Made by a program: the position numbers and the translations under genes. From Planctomycetaceae bacterium (lineage in GTDB: Bacteria; Planctomycetota; Planctomycetia; Pirellulales; Pirellulaceae), in NCBI GenBank assembly GCA_020638975.1, contig JACKHN010000007.1, forward strand, positions 186,001-250,000: a stretch of 64,000 nucleotides of DNA, in the 5' to 3' direction. Shown here in pieces: positions 1-9,145 of this stretch (within the stretch, counting starts at the first letter, position 1; each line of letters begins with the position of its first letter). Below the pieces are notes generated by a model. It had not been told where the DNA came from and searched no databases. It was given only the letters and a program-made list of their open reading frames with translations.

Positions 1-2456
1 AGATATCTCAGGAAAGCGACGATATCGTCTTCGCCGACTTCGAATCGGAAACCTACGAAGGGTGGATAACGACCGGCACGGCCTTCGGCCCGGGGCCTCA
101 AACCAAGGCGACCACGCCCGACTACCAAGGTGACATCGGCGCGAAAGGCAATGGCTGGGTTAATTCACATAACATGCGCGACGGCGAGGATGTTGGCCGT
201 GGCGATCGCCATGTCGGCACGCTCACCAGCCAAGTATTTACGATCGAGCGCCCCTTGATCAAGTTCCTTGTCGGCGGCGGCAACCACAAGGACAAGACGT
301 GTGTCGATCTGTTGGTCGACGGCAAAGTCGTCCGGTCGCAAACCGGCTTCAACCAGAACAAGATGCGGCCCGCCGAATTCGATGTCGCCGAGTTCCTTGG
401 CAAACCGGCGAGGATCCGAATCGTTGATCGAGTCAAAGGCGGTTGGGGCAACATCGGCGTCGATCACATTGTTTTCAGCGGAACCGCAACGACAAGAGAC
501 CTCGCGTGCGAGGAAGTTGCAGCTGAACTCGCGCTCGACGCTTCGCGACTCGCTCGTTGGGTCAAGGCCTTGTCCAAGGATGAGATCAAAGTGGCGTCAC
601 ACCCATTGTACGCTTGGAATCATCTTGCGAATGCGACCAACGAAAAGGACTTCGATCGACTCCGCACCACGCTCGCGGACAAGAGTCGGTCTGACGATAA
701 AGCAGTGGCGCAGTATCCGCTTCTGTCCGACTTCAACAACTTGGATGGGTGGTTCACAACGGGCGAAGCGTTTGGGAACGGATCCGCCGGACCAAGCGAG
801 TGGGATGCGTATCAGTCGAAGCCGATTCAACTGCGGTCCGGCACCGCGAACAGCGGGCGCATCGCTCGTGGTTTGCAAGGCACGTTGCGTTCACCTACTT
901 TCACACTCGAACATCCCAACATTTACTATCGAGTGAGGGGCGAGGGCGTCAAGATTCGCCTCGTTCTTGATGGGTATTTCATGGATACCTACAGCCAGTT
1001 GTTGTTTCGCGGATTTACCTTCGATGTAAAATCGCCGGATAAGTCTACGTGGCACCAACAAGCGGAAGATGTCCGACGGTATCTCGGGCATCGCGGTTAC
1101 ATCGAGATCTTGGACGAAGGCAATGGCTGGGTCGAGATCGATGAGATCCGCTTCTCAGACGACGGGGCTCCCGCCGAGCCTGTCAGTACGATCACCGCGG
1201 AAGCACTTTCAGCAAATGTCGGTTCCGTCGAAGAATTGGCCAACGCTATGGGGGAGATCTGGCAACGCACTGCGAATGCAACCCATCGAGATGGCGATCC
1301 TAGCACGAACGCCGACGAAGCCGATCTTTGGAACTGGATCGCGAGCAATGAGTTGCTCCCGGTTAACTCGGAGGTCGCCAACCGACTCGCTGCCACGCAC
1401 GATGCGATGCAAGCGATCGCGATTCCGGCGGGCGACCGAGTGCTCAGCCTGACCGAAGGCACTGGCGAGAACCAGCGAATCTATGTGCGAGGCAATCACC
1501 GTGCGATGGGCAAGGAAGCGCCGCGGCAACTATTGGAGGCACTGCCCCACGAACCGATCGACTTGATTGATGGCAGCGGGCGTCTTGCGTTGGCACAGCA
1601 AGTCGTCGACCCAGCCAATCCGATGACGGCACGCGTGATGGTCAATCGAATTTGGCATCATCTCACGGGTCGCGGCATCGTGGCGTCCACCGATAATTTT
1701 GGCGTGCTCGGTCAAATGCCTACGCATCCCGAGTTACTTGATCACTTGGCAACGGAATTCGTTCGCGAAGACTGGTCGATGAAGCGGCTGATTAAACAGA
1801 TCACGTTGAGCAGCACTTATCAGATGGCGAGTACGCCGGATGAGCAAGGCGACGCCCGCGACCCGGAGAACCTGCTATTGCATCGCGCTCGAATTCGCCG
1901 GCTAGAAGGGGAAGCCATCCGAGATTCCATCCTCGCGATCTCGGGCCGGCTCGATCCTATAACCTTCGGCCCAAGTGTTCCCGTGCAGGTCACTTCTTTC
2001 ATGCAAGGTCGAGGTCGACCCAAGGACAGCGGTCCCATCGACGGCGATGGTCGCCGAAGCCTTTACGTCGAAGTCCGGCGAAATTTTCTCTCGCCTATGA
2101 TGCTCGCGTTCGATACTCCCATCCCGTTCAACGCGGTAGGCCAGCGAAACGCCTCGAATGTCCCGGCGCAGGCGTTGATCTTGATGAACGATCCGTTTGT
2201 GGTCGAGCAAGCGAAGTTGTGGGCCAAGAGCGTCGTCGAGCAAGAATCAACTTCGGAAGCTCGCATCCACGCGATGTATCTCGCTGCATTTTCCCGACCG
2301 CCAAGTGAGGAAGAAATTGCGGAGGGCGAAGCATTCCTCCAAGAGCAAGGTAAAGCGTTAGGATTGGCTGCCGAACGAATATTGGACGACGAACGAGTCT
2401 GGTCCGATTTGTGCCATGTCCTGCTGAATGTGAAGGAATTCGTGTATCTAAGGTAG
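1..2456 (+). CDS. PSD1-type protein (DUF1549/DUF1553), C-terminal part, left end cut
   Basis: The reading frame is open from base 3 and stops at 2456, so the N-terminus lies outside the window. Two related lectin-like domains come first. Both begin with F-x(n)-GW-x-TTG-x-AFG and end with an aspartate-rich DHIVFS or DEIRFS strand (about nt 30-480 and 723-1168). The C-terminal part carries the DUF1553 signature, with ANPMTARVMVNRIWHHLTG and STDNFG near nt 1615-1700 and a YLAAFSRPPSEEE motif near the end. Family members are large exported proteins, usually with an N-terminal cytochrome c domain, encoded next to DUF1501 proteins; their biochemical role is unknown. The next gene is indeed DUF1501, 36 bp downstream, so co-transcription is likely. 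The TAG stop lies inside a hairpin. Confidence 0.9.
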   Translation, partial: ISQESDDIVFADFESETYEGWITTGTAFGPGPQTKATTPDYQGDIGAKGNGWVNSHNMRDGEDVGRGDRHVGTLTSQVFTIERPLIKFLVGGGNHKDKTCVDLLVDGKVVRSQTGFNQNKMRPAEFDVAEFLGKPARIRIVDRVKGGWGNIGVDHIVFSGTATTRDLACEEVAAELALDASRLARWVKALSKDEIKVASHPLYAWNHLANATNEKDFDRLRTTLADKSRSDDKAVAQYPLLSDFNNLDGWFTTGEAFGNGSAGPSEWDAYQSKPIQLRSGTANSGRIARGLQGTLRSPTFTLEHPNIYYRVRGEGVKIRLVLDGYFMDTYSQLLFRGFTFDVKSPDKSTWHQQAEDVRRYLGHRGYIEILDEGNGWVEIDEIRFSDDGAPAEPVSTITAEALSANVGSVEELANAMGEIWQRTANATHRDGDPSTNADEADLWNWIASNELLPVNSEVANRLAATHDAMQAIAIPAGDRVLSLTEGTGENQRIYVRGNHRAMGKEAPRQLLEALPHEPIDLIDGSGRLALAQQVVDPANPMTARVMVNRIWHHLTGRGIVASTDNFGVLGQMPTHPELLDHLATEFVREDWSMKRLIKQITLSSTYQMASTPDEQGDARDPENLLLHRARIRRLEGEAIRDSILAISGRLDPITFGPSVPVQVTSFMQGRGRPKDSGPIDGDGRRSLYVEVRRNFLSPMMLAFDTPIPFNAVGQRNASNVPAQALILMNDPFVVEQAKLWAKSVVEQESTSEARIHAMYLAAFSRPPSEEEIAEGEAFLQEQGKALGLAAERILDDERVWSDLCHVLLNVKEFVYLR

Positions 2457-2477
2457 CGTGGGCTGTGCTCACGCTAC
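2453..2477. repeat. Short palindrome overlapping the PSD1 stop codon
   Basis: Arms of 11 bases (2453-2463 and 2467-2477) are complementary apart from one G-T wobble, around a 3-base loop. The left arm contains the TAG stop of the PSD1 gene. No T-run follows on either strand, so this looks more like one of the short dispersed palindromes of this genome than an intrinsic terminator. Confidence 0.6.
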
Positions 2478-2492
2478 GAAAAGGCTTCGTCA

Positions 2493-3944
2493 ATGAATAA
2501 TACACACTGCGGACGCTACGCGAGTCGCCCGCTCACCCGACGCGACATGCTCTCCCGCACGGCGTGCGGATTCGGTGCGGTGGCCTTGGCCGCGTTACTT
2601 GGCGACAGCGATTATGGGGACTCGGCGAAGGCAGAAGCATTCGAGTCAACACATTCTTTTGGTCCTCGCCCAACACACTTTCCCGCTCGCGCTAAGAGCG
2701 TCATCTATCTGTATATGGACGGCGGACCTTCGCAAGTCGATACGTGGGATCCCAAACCGCTGTTGACGGAGCAAGACGGCAAACCCTTCGCCATGAAGAT
2801 GGAGCCCACGCAGTTCAACAACAATGGCAACACGTTGGGCAGCCCGTGGAAGTTCTCGCAGCATGGTGAGAGTGGCACTCCGGTTAGCGAGTTGTTCCCG
2901 AACATCGCCAAACACGTCGACGACCTGGCAGTGATTCGCTCGATGACCTCTGCGTTTTCTGAACACACGAACGCGAACTACTTCCTGCACACGGGAAGCG
3001 GCTTGCAAGGCCGACCGAGCATGGGAGCTTGGTTCGGATACGGCTTGGGGTCCGAATGCCAAGACTTGCCGGGCTTCATCGTGCTAAACGGCGGCTTGAT
3101 CCCGCCCGGCGGACTCGATTGCTTTAACAGCGGCTTCTTGCCGGCGAGCTATCAGGGGTCGATCTTCAACAGTAACGATCCGCCCGTCGCCAACATCCGT
3201 CGTACCGAGGCCAGTGACTTGCTGCAACGCAATAAGCTCGCGTTGTTGAACAAGCTGGACGCCGGCGTCCTCGATCGCGTTGGCCATGTCGATCAGTTGG
3301 AATCGGCGATTGCGAACTATGAACTCGCCTATCGCATGCAAGTCGCGGTACCTGATTTAGCCGACCTATCCAACGAAACTGAAGCGACTCGCGAGATGTA
3401 TGGCTTGAACGCAAAGACCGACGGCACTCCCATCTTCGGAAGACAGTGTTTGCTCGCTCGGCGACTGGTTGAACGCGGCGTGCGTTTCATCGAGTTGACT
3501 TGCCCCTCCGTCGGCCACGATCGGTGGGACCAGCACGGCAACTTGAAAGGCGGTCACGAAAAAAACGCGGCCGCCGTGGACCAACCGATCGCGGCTCTAT
3601 TGCAAGACTTGAAACAGCGAGACTTGCTGAAGGAGACGCTCGTCGTGTGGAGCGGTGAATTTGGACGGACTCCTTTTGCACAGGGCACAAACGGTCGTGA
3701 TCACAACCCGTTCGGGTTCAGTCTGTGGATGGCCGGGGGTGGTGTGAAGGGTGGCACGATTTACGGCGCAACGGATGAATTTGGTTATAAGGCGGTGGAG
3801 AACCGCTTGGAGATCCATGATTTGCATGCGACGATGCTGCACCTGTGCGGCGTCGATCACGAACGACAGACGTTTCGCTTCAGCGGTCGCGACATGCGAC
3901 TAACGGATGTTCACGGCCATGTGATTCACGATATCTTGTCGTAA
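2493..3944 (+). CDS. DUF1501 family protein, Tat-exported
   Basis: A 483-residue protein with a twin-arginine signal, PLTRRDMLSRTACGFGAVAL, near residues 11-30. The body matches the DUF1501 family, a sulfatase/alkaline-phosphatase-like fold common in Planctomycetes. Recognisable segments are YLYMDGGPSQVDTWDPKP, RSMTSAFSEHTNANYFLHTG, VVWSGEFGRTP and HDLHATMLHLCGVDH. The conserved aspartates and histidines suggest a metal-dependent hydrolase fold, but no substrate is established for the family. It follows the PSD1 gene after 36 bp, the usual paired arrangement in this phylum, so the two probably act together in the periplasm or paryphoplasm. Length and start are normal. Confidence 0.93.
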   Translation: MNNTHCGRYASRPLTRRDMLSRTACGFGAVALAALLGDSDYGDSAKAEAFESTHSFGPRPTHFPARAKSVIYLYMDGGPSQVDTWDPKPLLTEQDGKPFAMKMEPTQFNNNGNTLGSPWKFSQHGESGTPVSELFPNIAKHVDDLAVIRSMTSAFSEHTNANYFLHTGSGLQGRPSMGAWFGYGLGSECQDLPGFIVLNGGLIPPGGLDCFNSGFLPASYQGSIFNSNDPPVANIRRTEASDLLQRNKLALLNKLDAGVLDRVGHVDQLESAIANYELAYRMQVAVPDLADLSNETEATREMYGLNAKTDGTPIFGRQCLLARRLVERGVRFIELTCPSVGHDRWDQHGNLKGGHEKNAAAVDQPIAALLQDLKQRDLLKETLVVWSGEFGRTPFAQGTNGRDHNPFGFSLWMAGGGVKGGTIYGATDEFGYKAVENRLEIHDLHATMLHLCGVDHERQTFRFSGRDMRLTDVHGHVIHDILS

Positions 3945-3962
3945 GAAGGCAACCCAATTCGT

Positions 3963-5257
3963 ATGGCACGAGCAGCGATCGTCGTTCTCCTATTGATTGT
4001 CGTCTTCGTGCCAACCGTGAACGCCGATGGACCAGAAGCACGCCAGCGATAGTTGTTTGATTCGGATCACGTCCAGGGTCGAAGAATCACTGCGGTCTTC
4101 GGCGGTTTCGATGGTGACATCGAAGGCGAAGTAAAGCTTACTGCGGCACCGCCAGCGTTAGAACTTGATGGACGTTCGAACCATATTGCATGGACGATCG
4201 AAGGCACCGACACCCACCTGCCAAAGCAAGCGTCCAGTTTCGAGGCTTGGGTGTGCATTGACGGTCTCCAAGAGTGGGGAGGCATCGTCGGTGCGATTCA
4301 AGACAACGGCGATTACGAGCGTGGGTGGCTGCTGGGATATCGAAATGCTACGTTCTGCTTCGCCCTCGCCAGCGCCAATAAGAAGCGTCTGACCTATTTG
4401 ACTGCGAAAGACGACTTCGTAATGGGAGCCTGGTATCACGTTGTGGGTACGTATGACGGAACTCCGATGCGGTTGTTCGTCGATGGGTCGCTTGTGGCCA
4501 CTTCGACCGAGCAATCGAGCGACATTTTGTATCCGCCAAAAACGCCACCATCACCATTGGCGGCGGGCGAATCTATTTCGTCGAAAGCGCGAACCCAGCG
4601 ACTCTGAAAGAGCCGAGCGAAAGATCCAAGTTGGAGACGTTGCTCCAAAGCAAAGCAAACCTTGTCGCCTTGGAGCTTGCAACAGGAGAACGGTTGTGGC
4701 GTAAACCGTTCGATCTCAGCGAGTTGCAGCATCAACTCTTCCTGTGGTATTCGAAGGAGAAACTAGTTGCCGTCGGCATCAAAAATAAACTGGACGGCTT
4801 GAAGCATTTTGTTTGGTACGATCTGCATGGCGTCGATGCGACCAACGGCAAGCACGTTTGGTCGGCGACGCAAAACCAACGCTGGAACATCAACAGAGAT
4901 CACGGCGAGCAGGATCACCACCCGACGGTCGTGGGTGACACGGTCTATCAGCAGCCCTACGCCTATCACCTGCATACGGGAGAACGAAAGACCGATTGAC
5001 AGTTTGCTCGCGGAGGATATGGCTGCGGCGCATTGTCGACTTCGGCATCGACGGTTTTCTTTCGAGCCGCCAATCCCACCATGTGCCACCTCGCTACGGG
5101 AAAGAACAGCAAGTTCACGCAGGTCAGCCGACCCGGCTGCTGGATCAATACGATCCCGGCGGGTGGGTTGTTGATGATCCCGGAAGCCAGTTCTGGGTGC
5201 ACCTGCGACTTTCCCATTCAAGCCTCCATGGTGTTCGCCCCAGCGGTTGGATTCTAA
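3963..5257 (+). pseudogene. LamG / PQQ-propeller protein, broken gene
   Basis: The remnant starts with ATG at 3963 and a clear signal peptide (AAIVVLLLIVVFVPTVNA). An in-frame TAG follows at 4050-4052, then in the same frame a LamG/concanavalin-like domain to about 4540. Five A bases at 4538-4542 mark a one-base loss; a sixth A would restore PPKNATITIGGGRIYFVES. The downstream frame encodes PQQ-propeller segments (NLVALELATGERLW, GRIYFVES, HHPTVVGDTVYQQPYAY) and reads through an in-frame TGA at 4997-4999, where TGG would give TDWQFARGGYGCG. The frame then continues to VSRPGCWINTIPAGGLL and ends at 5257. The LamG strand runs directly into a propeller strand inside a GGCGGCGGG tract, so most of the propeller seems deleted. 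It lies 18 bp after the DUF1501 gene. Confidence 0.85.
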
Positions 5258-5587
5258 AGGCCACGGCCTTCATTTCGTTGCCAGGGCCTGGCTTGAAGCG
5301 CGCGGCAGTAATGCGGGTAGTACGATCGGGGCGCGCGTTTTCTGCCCAAATCCGCAGTGGTAACCTTCGTGTTTTCGCCGAAAAGGACTGGAAACTGCCG
5401 CCGGAAGCTTGCATAATTACGCATGTCGTTACAGTCGGTGCGGGAATCCCATAAACGGGATGCGGCGACTCAACTTGGTATTGATCAGGCAGATTGATCA
5501 TGCTCAAGTGTGACGATGTGTCGTATGCTGAACGGATTCTTGGCCTGTTAACAGATCTCGTCTTCTGGCCAAGTGAGGAAAACTTCA
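5258..5587. other. 330-bp stretch without a recognisable gene
   Basis: Between the decayed propeller gene and the FHA gene I see no convincing coding sequence. An overlapping frame runs to 5454, but its product has no recognisable motif. Part of the stretch may be an eroded tail of the propeller gene. A GAGG Shine-Dalgarno match at its end serves the FHA gene. Confidence 0.5.
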
Positions 5588-6040
5588 ATGGCTTCGTCGG
5601 TCTTTGACGTCGGTGGCGGAAACCAACAAGTTCGGTTCACCCCCGAAATGTTGCAGATGCTGTTTGCGCAGCGGGAGTCGCGTGACGACCGCGAAGCCTA
5701 CTTGCTGGTTCGCGACGGGCGAAGTTGGGGAGACATGCATCGCTTACGGCCGGGAGCTTCGATTCCCGTCGGTCGCGTGGCTGCGGACGGGATCGTCGTT
5801 CGTGACGATCGTTGCAGCCGAATTCATTGCGAGTTCTATCTCCAGGACCAAGATTGGTACGTCCGAGATCGCGGCAGCCGAAATGGCACGCGTCTTAATG
5901 GTGAAACGATTCAAGTCGCCACAAAGGTCAAGAACGGCGACATTATCCGCATCGGGCACACGAAGATGATGTTCACGCGAGATCTCGCCTCAGCCATGAA
6001 TACCGCCGACACGGATGACGATTCGAGCAGCGGCGAATAG
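5588..6040 (+). CDS. FHA domain protein
   Basis: A 150-residue cytoplasmic protein whose C-terminal two thirds form a forkhead-associated domain, a phosphothreonine-binding module. The diagnostic run is seen: IPVGRVAADGIVVRDDRCSRIHCEF, with Gly-Arg and Ser-Arg-Ile-His, followed by RDRGSRNGTRLNG and a hydrophobic I-R-I-G-x-T strand. The N-terminal 55 residues are not recognised. I chose ATG 5588 because a GAGG Shine-Dalgarno match sits just upstream; a GTG at 5573 is a weaker alternative. The tail is acidic (DTDDDSSSGE). No serine/threonine kinase is encoded in the window, so the partner is unknown. It is convergent with the gspF operon, and a long hairpin lies between them. Confidence 0.88.
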   Translation: MASSVFDVGGGNQQVRFTPEMLQMLFAQRESRDDREAYLLVRDGRSWGDMHRLRPGASIPVGRVAADGIVVRDDRCSRIHCEFYLQDQDWYVRDRGSRNGTRLNGETIQVATKVKNGDIIRIGHTKMMFTRDLASAMNTADTDDDSSSGE

Positions 6041-6058
6041 ATTACATTCGAGACTCAG

Positions 6059-6117
6059 GTACGACGGCCCTCCGAGGCCGTCGAATGCTTCACGACGGCC
6101 TCGGAGGGCCGTCGTAC
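6059..6117. repeat. Perfect 25-bp inverted repeat between convergent genes
   Basis: Bases 6059-6083 and 6093-6117 are exact reverse complements around a 9-base loop, and each arm contains a smaller GGCCCTCCGAGGCC palindrome. It lies between the 3' ends of the FHA gene and gspF. It could end transcription in both directions, but no T-run follows, so a mobile REP/MITE-type palindrome is equally likely. Confidence 0.85.
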
Positions 6118-6185
6118 GTGGGTTGCGAAAGTGCCACTGCCATCCGCGAGTGGTATCGCTTCGATTGCGAGACCGTCTTCGAAGA

Positions 6186-7376
6186 TCAATGACTGCGGCT
6201 GAGCGTAAAGATCGGCAACATCACCGACATGCCGATGCCGCCGACCACGACGCCCATCACCGTGATCATCATCGGCTCTAACATGCTCGTCGCGGTCTTT
6301 AATGCAGTTTCCACTTCCCCGTCATAGTATCCGCTGACTTTCTTCAGCACATAGTCGAGTCGCCCGGTGTCCTCACCGGACCCGATCATCTGAATCAGCG
6401 TCCTGGGGAAGAGATCATTGCCGGCCAAAGCCTCGCTGATCCGGCTGCCGTTGGTGACTTCTTCGAGTGCATCTTTCCATGCCTTCTCGTAGTAGTAGTT
6501 CCCGGACACTTCGGCCGAGAGCTTGAGGGCTTCGAGAACAGAGACACCACTCTGAACCATCGCTCCCAGCGACCGAATGCTGCGGCTGATGCAGACTTTG
6601 CGAAACATCGGCCCGAGAATCGGCATATTGAGTCGTAGGTAGTCCAACGCCATCCGACCTACGTCCGTCCGTCGACCGTATAGGAATCCGACCACTAACA
6701 CGACTGCACCGGCCAGCCAAGCGTACCAATACTCGGTCATCGCTTCCGACAGATGCATCAAGAACACGGTCGTGGAAGGCAACTTAATGCCTTTGCGAGC
6801 AAACAATGGCGTGAACTTCGGCATCACGAACGTCAACAGGAAGGTCGTCACACTCATCGCGAGCACCATCATGACAACCGGATACGCCAGAGCCGATCGA
6901 ACTTTGCTCCGGCTCTCGAGATCCTTCCGCATGTAGTCGGCAATGTGATCGAGCATTTCGCCCAACGTACCGGTCTGCTCGCTGGCCCGGATCAAAGCCA
7001 CAAATGTCTTGTCGAAGTAACGCGGATGACGAGCGACAGCCGCCGAAAAGCATTCCCCCGCTTCGACGTCCTTTTTTAACGCGGTCAGCAGCTTGTGGAG
7101 TGTCGGATTATCTTCCTGTTCGAGCAGTCCTTGGAGTGCCGTCGCGAGATTAATGCCCGTATCAACCATGATCGCCAACTGCGTGGTTGTATAGATGATG
7201 TCGCTCCTCGTCAGCCGACGCGGAAACAAATTCAACCCATCATCGCCTTCGGAGATCTTGATTACCTGCAGCCCGTCGCGGTTCAGCGTCTGAATCGCTT
7301 CGTCGCGCGTTGCGGCATCGATCGCACCATCGTGTGTTTGCCCGAGCGGGTCGCGACCGGTGTAGTCAAAGTTCAT
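6186..7376 (-). CDS. gspF: Type II secretion/type IV pilus inner-membrane platform protein GspF/PilC
   Basis: A 396-residue polytopic membrane protein with the two repeated T2SSF domains of the GspF/PilC family: ATQLAIMVDTGINLATALQGL near residue 65 and SIRSLGAMVQSGVSVLEALKL near residue 265. Transmembrane stretches lie near residues 165-190 and 215-235 and at the C-terminus (MITVMGVVVGGIGMSVMLPI). GspF/PilC forms the membrane platform on which the GspE/PilB motor acts during pseudopilus or pilus assembly. Its ATG overlaps the gspE stop in an ATGA arrangement, so the two are translationally coupled. It is the last gene of the HK-RR-STAS-gspE-gspF unit. Length and motifs are normal for the family. 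Confidence 0.95.
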   Translation of the reverse strand: MNFDYTGRDPLGQTHDGAIDAATRDEAIQTLNRDGLQVIKISEGDDGLNLFPRRLTRSDIIYTTTQLAIMVDTGINLATALQGLLEQEDNPTLHKLLTALKKDVEAGECFSAAVARHPRYFDKTFVALIRASEQTGTLGEMLDHIADYMRKDLESRSKVRSALAYPVVMMVLAMSVTTFLLTFVMPKFTPLFARKGIKLPSTTVFLMHLSEAMTEYWYAWLAGAVVLVVGFLYGRRTDVGRMALDYLRLNMPILGPMFRKVCISRSIRSLGAMVQSGVSVLEALKLSAEVSGNYYYEKAWKDALEEVTNGSRISEALAGNDLFPRTLIQMIGSGEDTGRLDYVLKKVSGYYDGEVETALKTATSMLEPMMITVMGVVVGGIGMSVMLPIFTLSRSH

Positions 7377-9118
7377 CGTACGCTCTCCGCTGCGACGGTC
7401 GCTGGTTCTTCACCGGACTCGCCCGTGATGTGCAAGATCTCCTCGACGGTCGTAATTCCTTCACGCACCTTTCGGAAACCGTCGACTTTTAAGGTGATCA
7501 TGCCGTTCTTAACGCCGATGCTTCGCAACTCAGAGATCGACGCTTCGCGGACGATCGCGTCGCGAAGAGCATCGTCAACTGACAGAATTTCATGTACACC
7601 GATTCGTCCCGAGAATCCTGTATTGCGGCAACGCCGACAGCCGAGGCCTTTATAGAAGCGGTCGATGTCTACGCCCATGCGTTCCAACGCTTTACGAAGT
7701 GTCCGCGGCGGGTCCAACTCCTCACGGCACTTGGGACAGATGCGCCGGACCAGACGTTGCGCGAGGACCATGTTCAAGGCAGCACTGATCAAGTAGGGCT
7801 CGACGCCCATATTGACTAATCGCGTGATCGCCGAGGCGGCATCGTTCGTATGAAGCGTGCTGAAGACCAAGTGCCCCGTTAACGCGGCTTGAATCGCCGT
7901 GCGAGCTGTTTCGTCGTCTCGAATTTCGCCGACCATGATGACATCAGGGTCTTGTCGCAACAAGGTTCGAAGGGCTTTCGAGAATGTCAGCCCAACACGT
8001 TCCGAAACTTGAAACTGATTGATCAACGGTAGGTGATACTCGATTGGGTCTTCGACCGTACAGACATTGTTCGCCATCGAGGCGATCTGGTTGAGCGCGC
8101 CGTACAGCGTGGTCGACTTGCCGCTTCCCGTTGGACCGGTCACGAGTACGATGCCGTTCGGAGCCCGAATGTGACTCTGAAAACCGGTAAGCACTTCTTC
8201 GGTAAAGCCGAGGTCTGCAAGGTTTAACGACACGTTGCGTGTATCAAGAACACGGATTACCGTCTTCTCGCCGCGACTGCCTGGAAACGTGCTGACGCGG
8301 AGGTCGATCTTGCGTCCATCGAGCATCACGTGAACGCGACCATCTTGCGGCAAGCGTCGTTCGCTGATGTCAAGGGACGCCATGATCTTGATACGGCTGG
8401 TCACCGCAGGCAGCAAGTGCTGAGGCACCTCTAATGCTTTGTAAAGCTTTCCATCGATTCGGTTGCGGACGCGAAGGCAGCGTTCGGCTGGTTCAATGTG
8501 AATGTCGCTCGCGCCTTCTTTGACCGCCGTATAGATGACATAGTTCACCAGCCGAATGACTGGCGATTGCCCCGCGACTTCTTCCACATCGCCGATGTCT
8601 TCGATCGCGTTCTCGATCAACGTGACTTCGGTCTGATCGGAATCTTCGATGATGTCGTCGATGACGAACACCTTCGAGTCGGGCAGACTCGTAATCATCC
8701 GGCGGATATCTTTCGTCGATGACGCGACGATTTGAATCTCTTTGCCCGCTTGATTGCGCAGTTCGTCGATTAAGAACAAGTTCGACGGTTCGCTGACCGC
8801 GACGGTCAGTACTCCACGAATGCAGAAGAGCGGGAACACGAGGTGCCGTTCGATATACTCGCGTGGCAACAGATCCGTGACCTTGGGATCGCATAATCGA
8901 GCTTCGAGCTTCGCGTAGGGCACCCCGTAACCGGAGGCCAAGCATTCGACGACTTGATCTTCCGTGCAGTACTCCAGGTCGACAACGATCTCGCCGAGCA
9001 GCTTGCTTTTGCCCGACTGGTGCTGATGCGCGAGCGCGGACTGAATCTGGTCGACGGTCAGATAACCGCGTTCGACGAGAATGTTTCCGAGTCGGATAGG
9101 TGCATCGAGTACAGGCAT
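7373..9118 (-). CDS. gspE: Type II secretion/type IV pilus assembly ATPase GspE/PilB
   Basis: A 581-residue cytoplasmic motor ATPase. Residues 9-66 match the MshEN type of N-terminal domain. The first half follows the c-di-GMP-binding consensus closely (RLGNILVERGYL, then I25, L29, Q32); the second half is less regular. Next come EGASDIHIEP (202-210), an intact Walker A GPTGSGKST (328-336), an Asp box VEDPIEY, Walker B RQDPDVIMVGEIRD and His box FSTLHTNDA. Two zinc-binding CxxC pairs follow (CPKC, CRRC) before the C-terminal domain. All catalytic motifs are present, so it should power assembly with the adjacent GspF. A STAS protein and a two-component pair sit upstream in the same operon. Binding of c-di-GMP is inference from the motif. 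Confidence 0.96.
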   Translation of the reverse strand: MPVLDAPIRLGNILVERGYLTVDQIQSALAHQHQSGKSKLLGEIVVDLEYCTEDQVVECLASGYGVPYAKLEARLCDPKVTDLLPREYIERHLVFPLFCIRGVLTVAVSEPSNLFLIDELRNQAGKEIQIVASSTKDIRRMITSLPDSKVFVIDDIIEDSDQTEVTLIENAIEDIGDVEEVAGQSPVIRLVNYVIYTAVKEGASDIHIEPAERCLRVRNRIDGKLYKALEVPQHLLPAVTSRIKIMASLDISERRLPQDGRVHVMLDGRKIDLRVSTFPGSRGEKTVIRVLDTRNVSLNLADLGFTEEVLTGFQSHIRAPNGIVLVTGPTGSGKSTTLYGALNQIASMANNVCTVEDPIEYHLPLINQFQVSERVGLTFSKALRTLLRQDPDVIMVGEIRDDETARTAIQAALTGHLVFSTLHTNDAASAITRLVNMGVEPYLISAALNMVLAQRLVRRICPKCREELDPPRTLRKALERMGVDIDRFYKGLGCRRCRNTGFSGRIGVHEILSVDDALRDAIVREASISELRSIGVKNGMITLKVDGFRKVREGITTVEEILHITGESGEEPATVAAESVR

Positions 9119-9145
9119 GATCGCGTTCGTTAGCTCAAGAGCCGA

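Noticed and set aside
3963..5257. Programmed readthrough or frameshifting in the LamG/PQQ gene
   Set aside because: Two different stops, a homopolymer slip and an apparent internal deletion together fit decay better than recoding; no stimulatory structure was seen beside the stops.
4996..5454. 152-codon plus-strand frame
   Set aside because: It overlaps the propeller remnant in another frame, and the propeller frame shows family motifs while this one does not.
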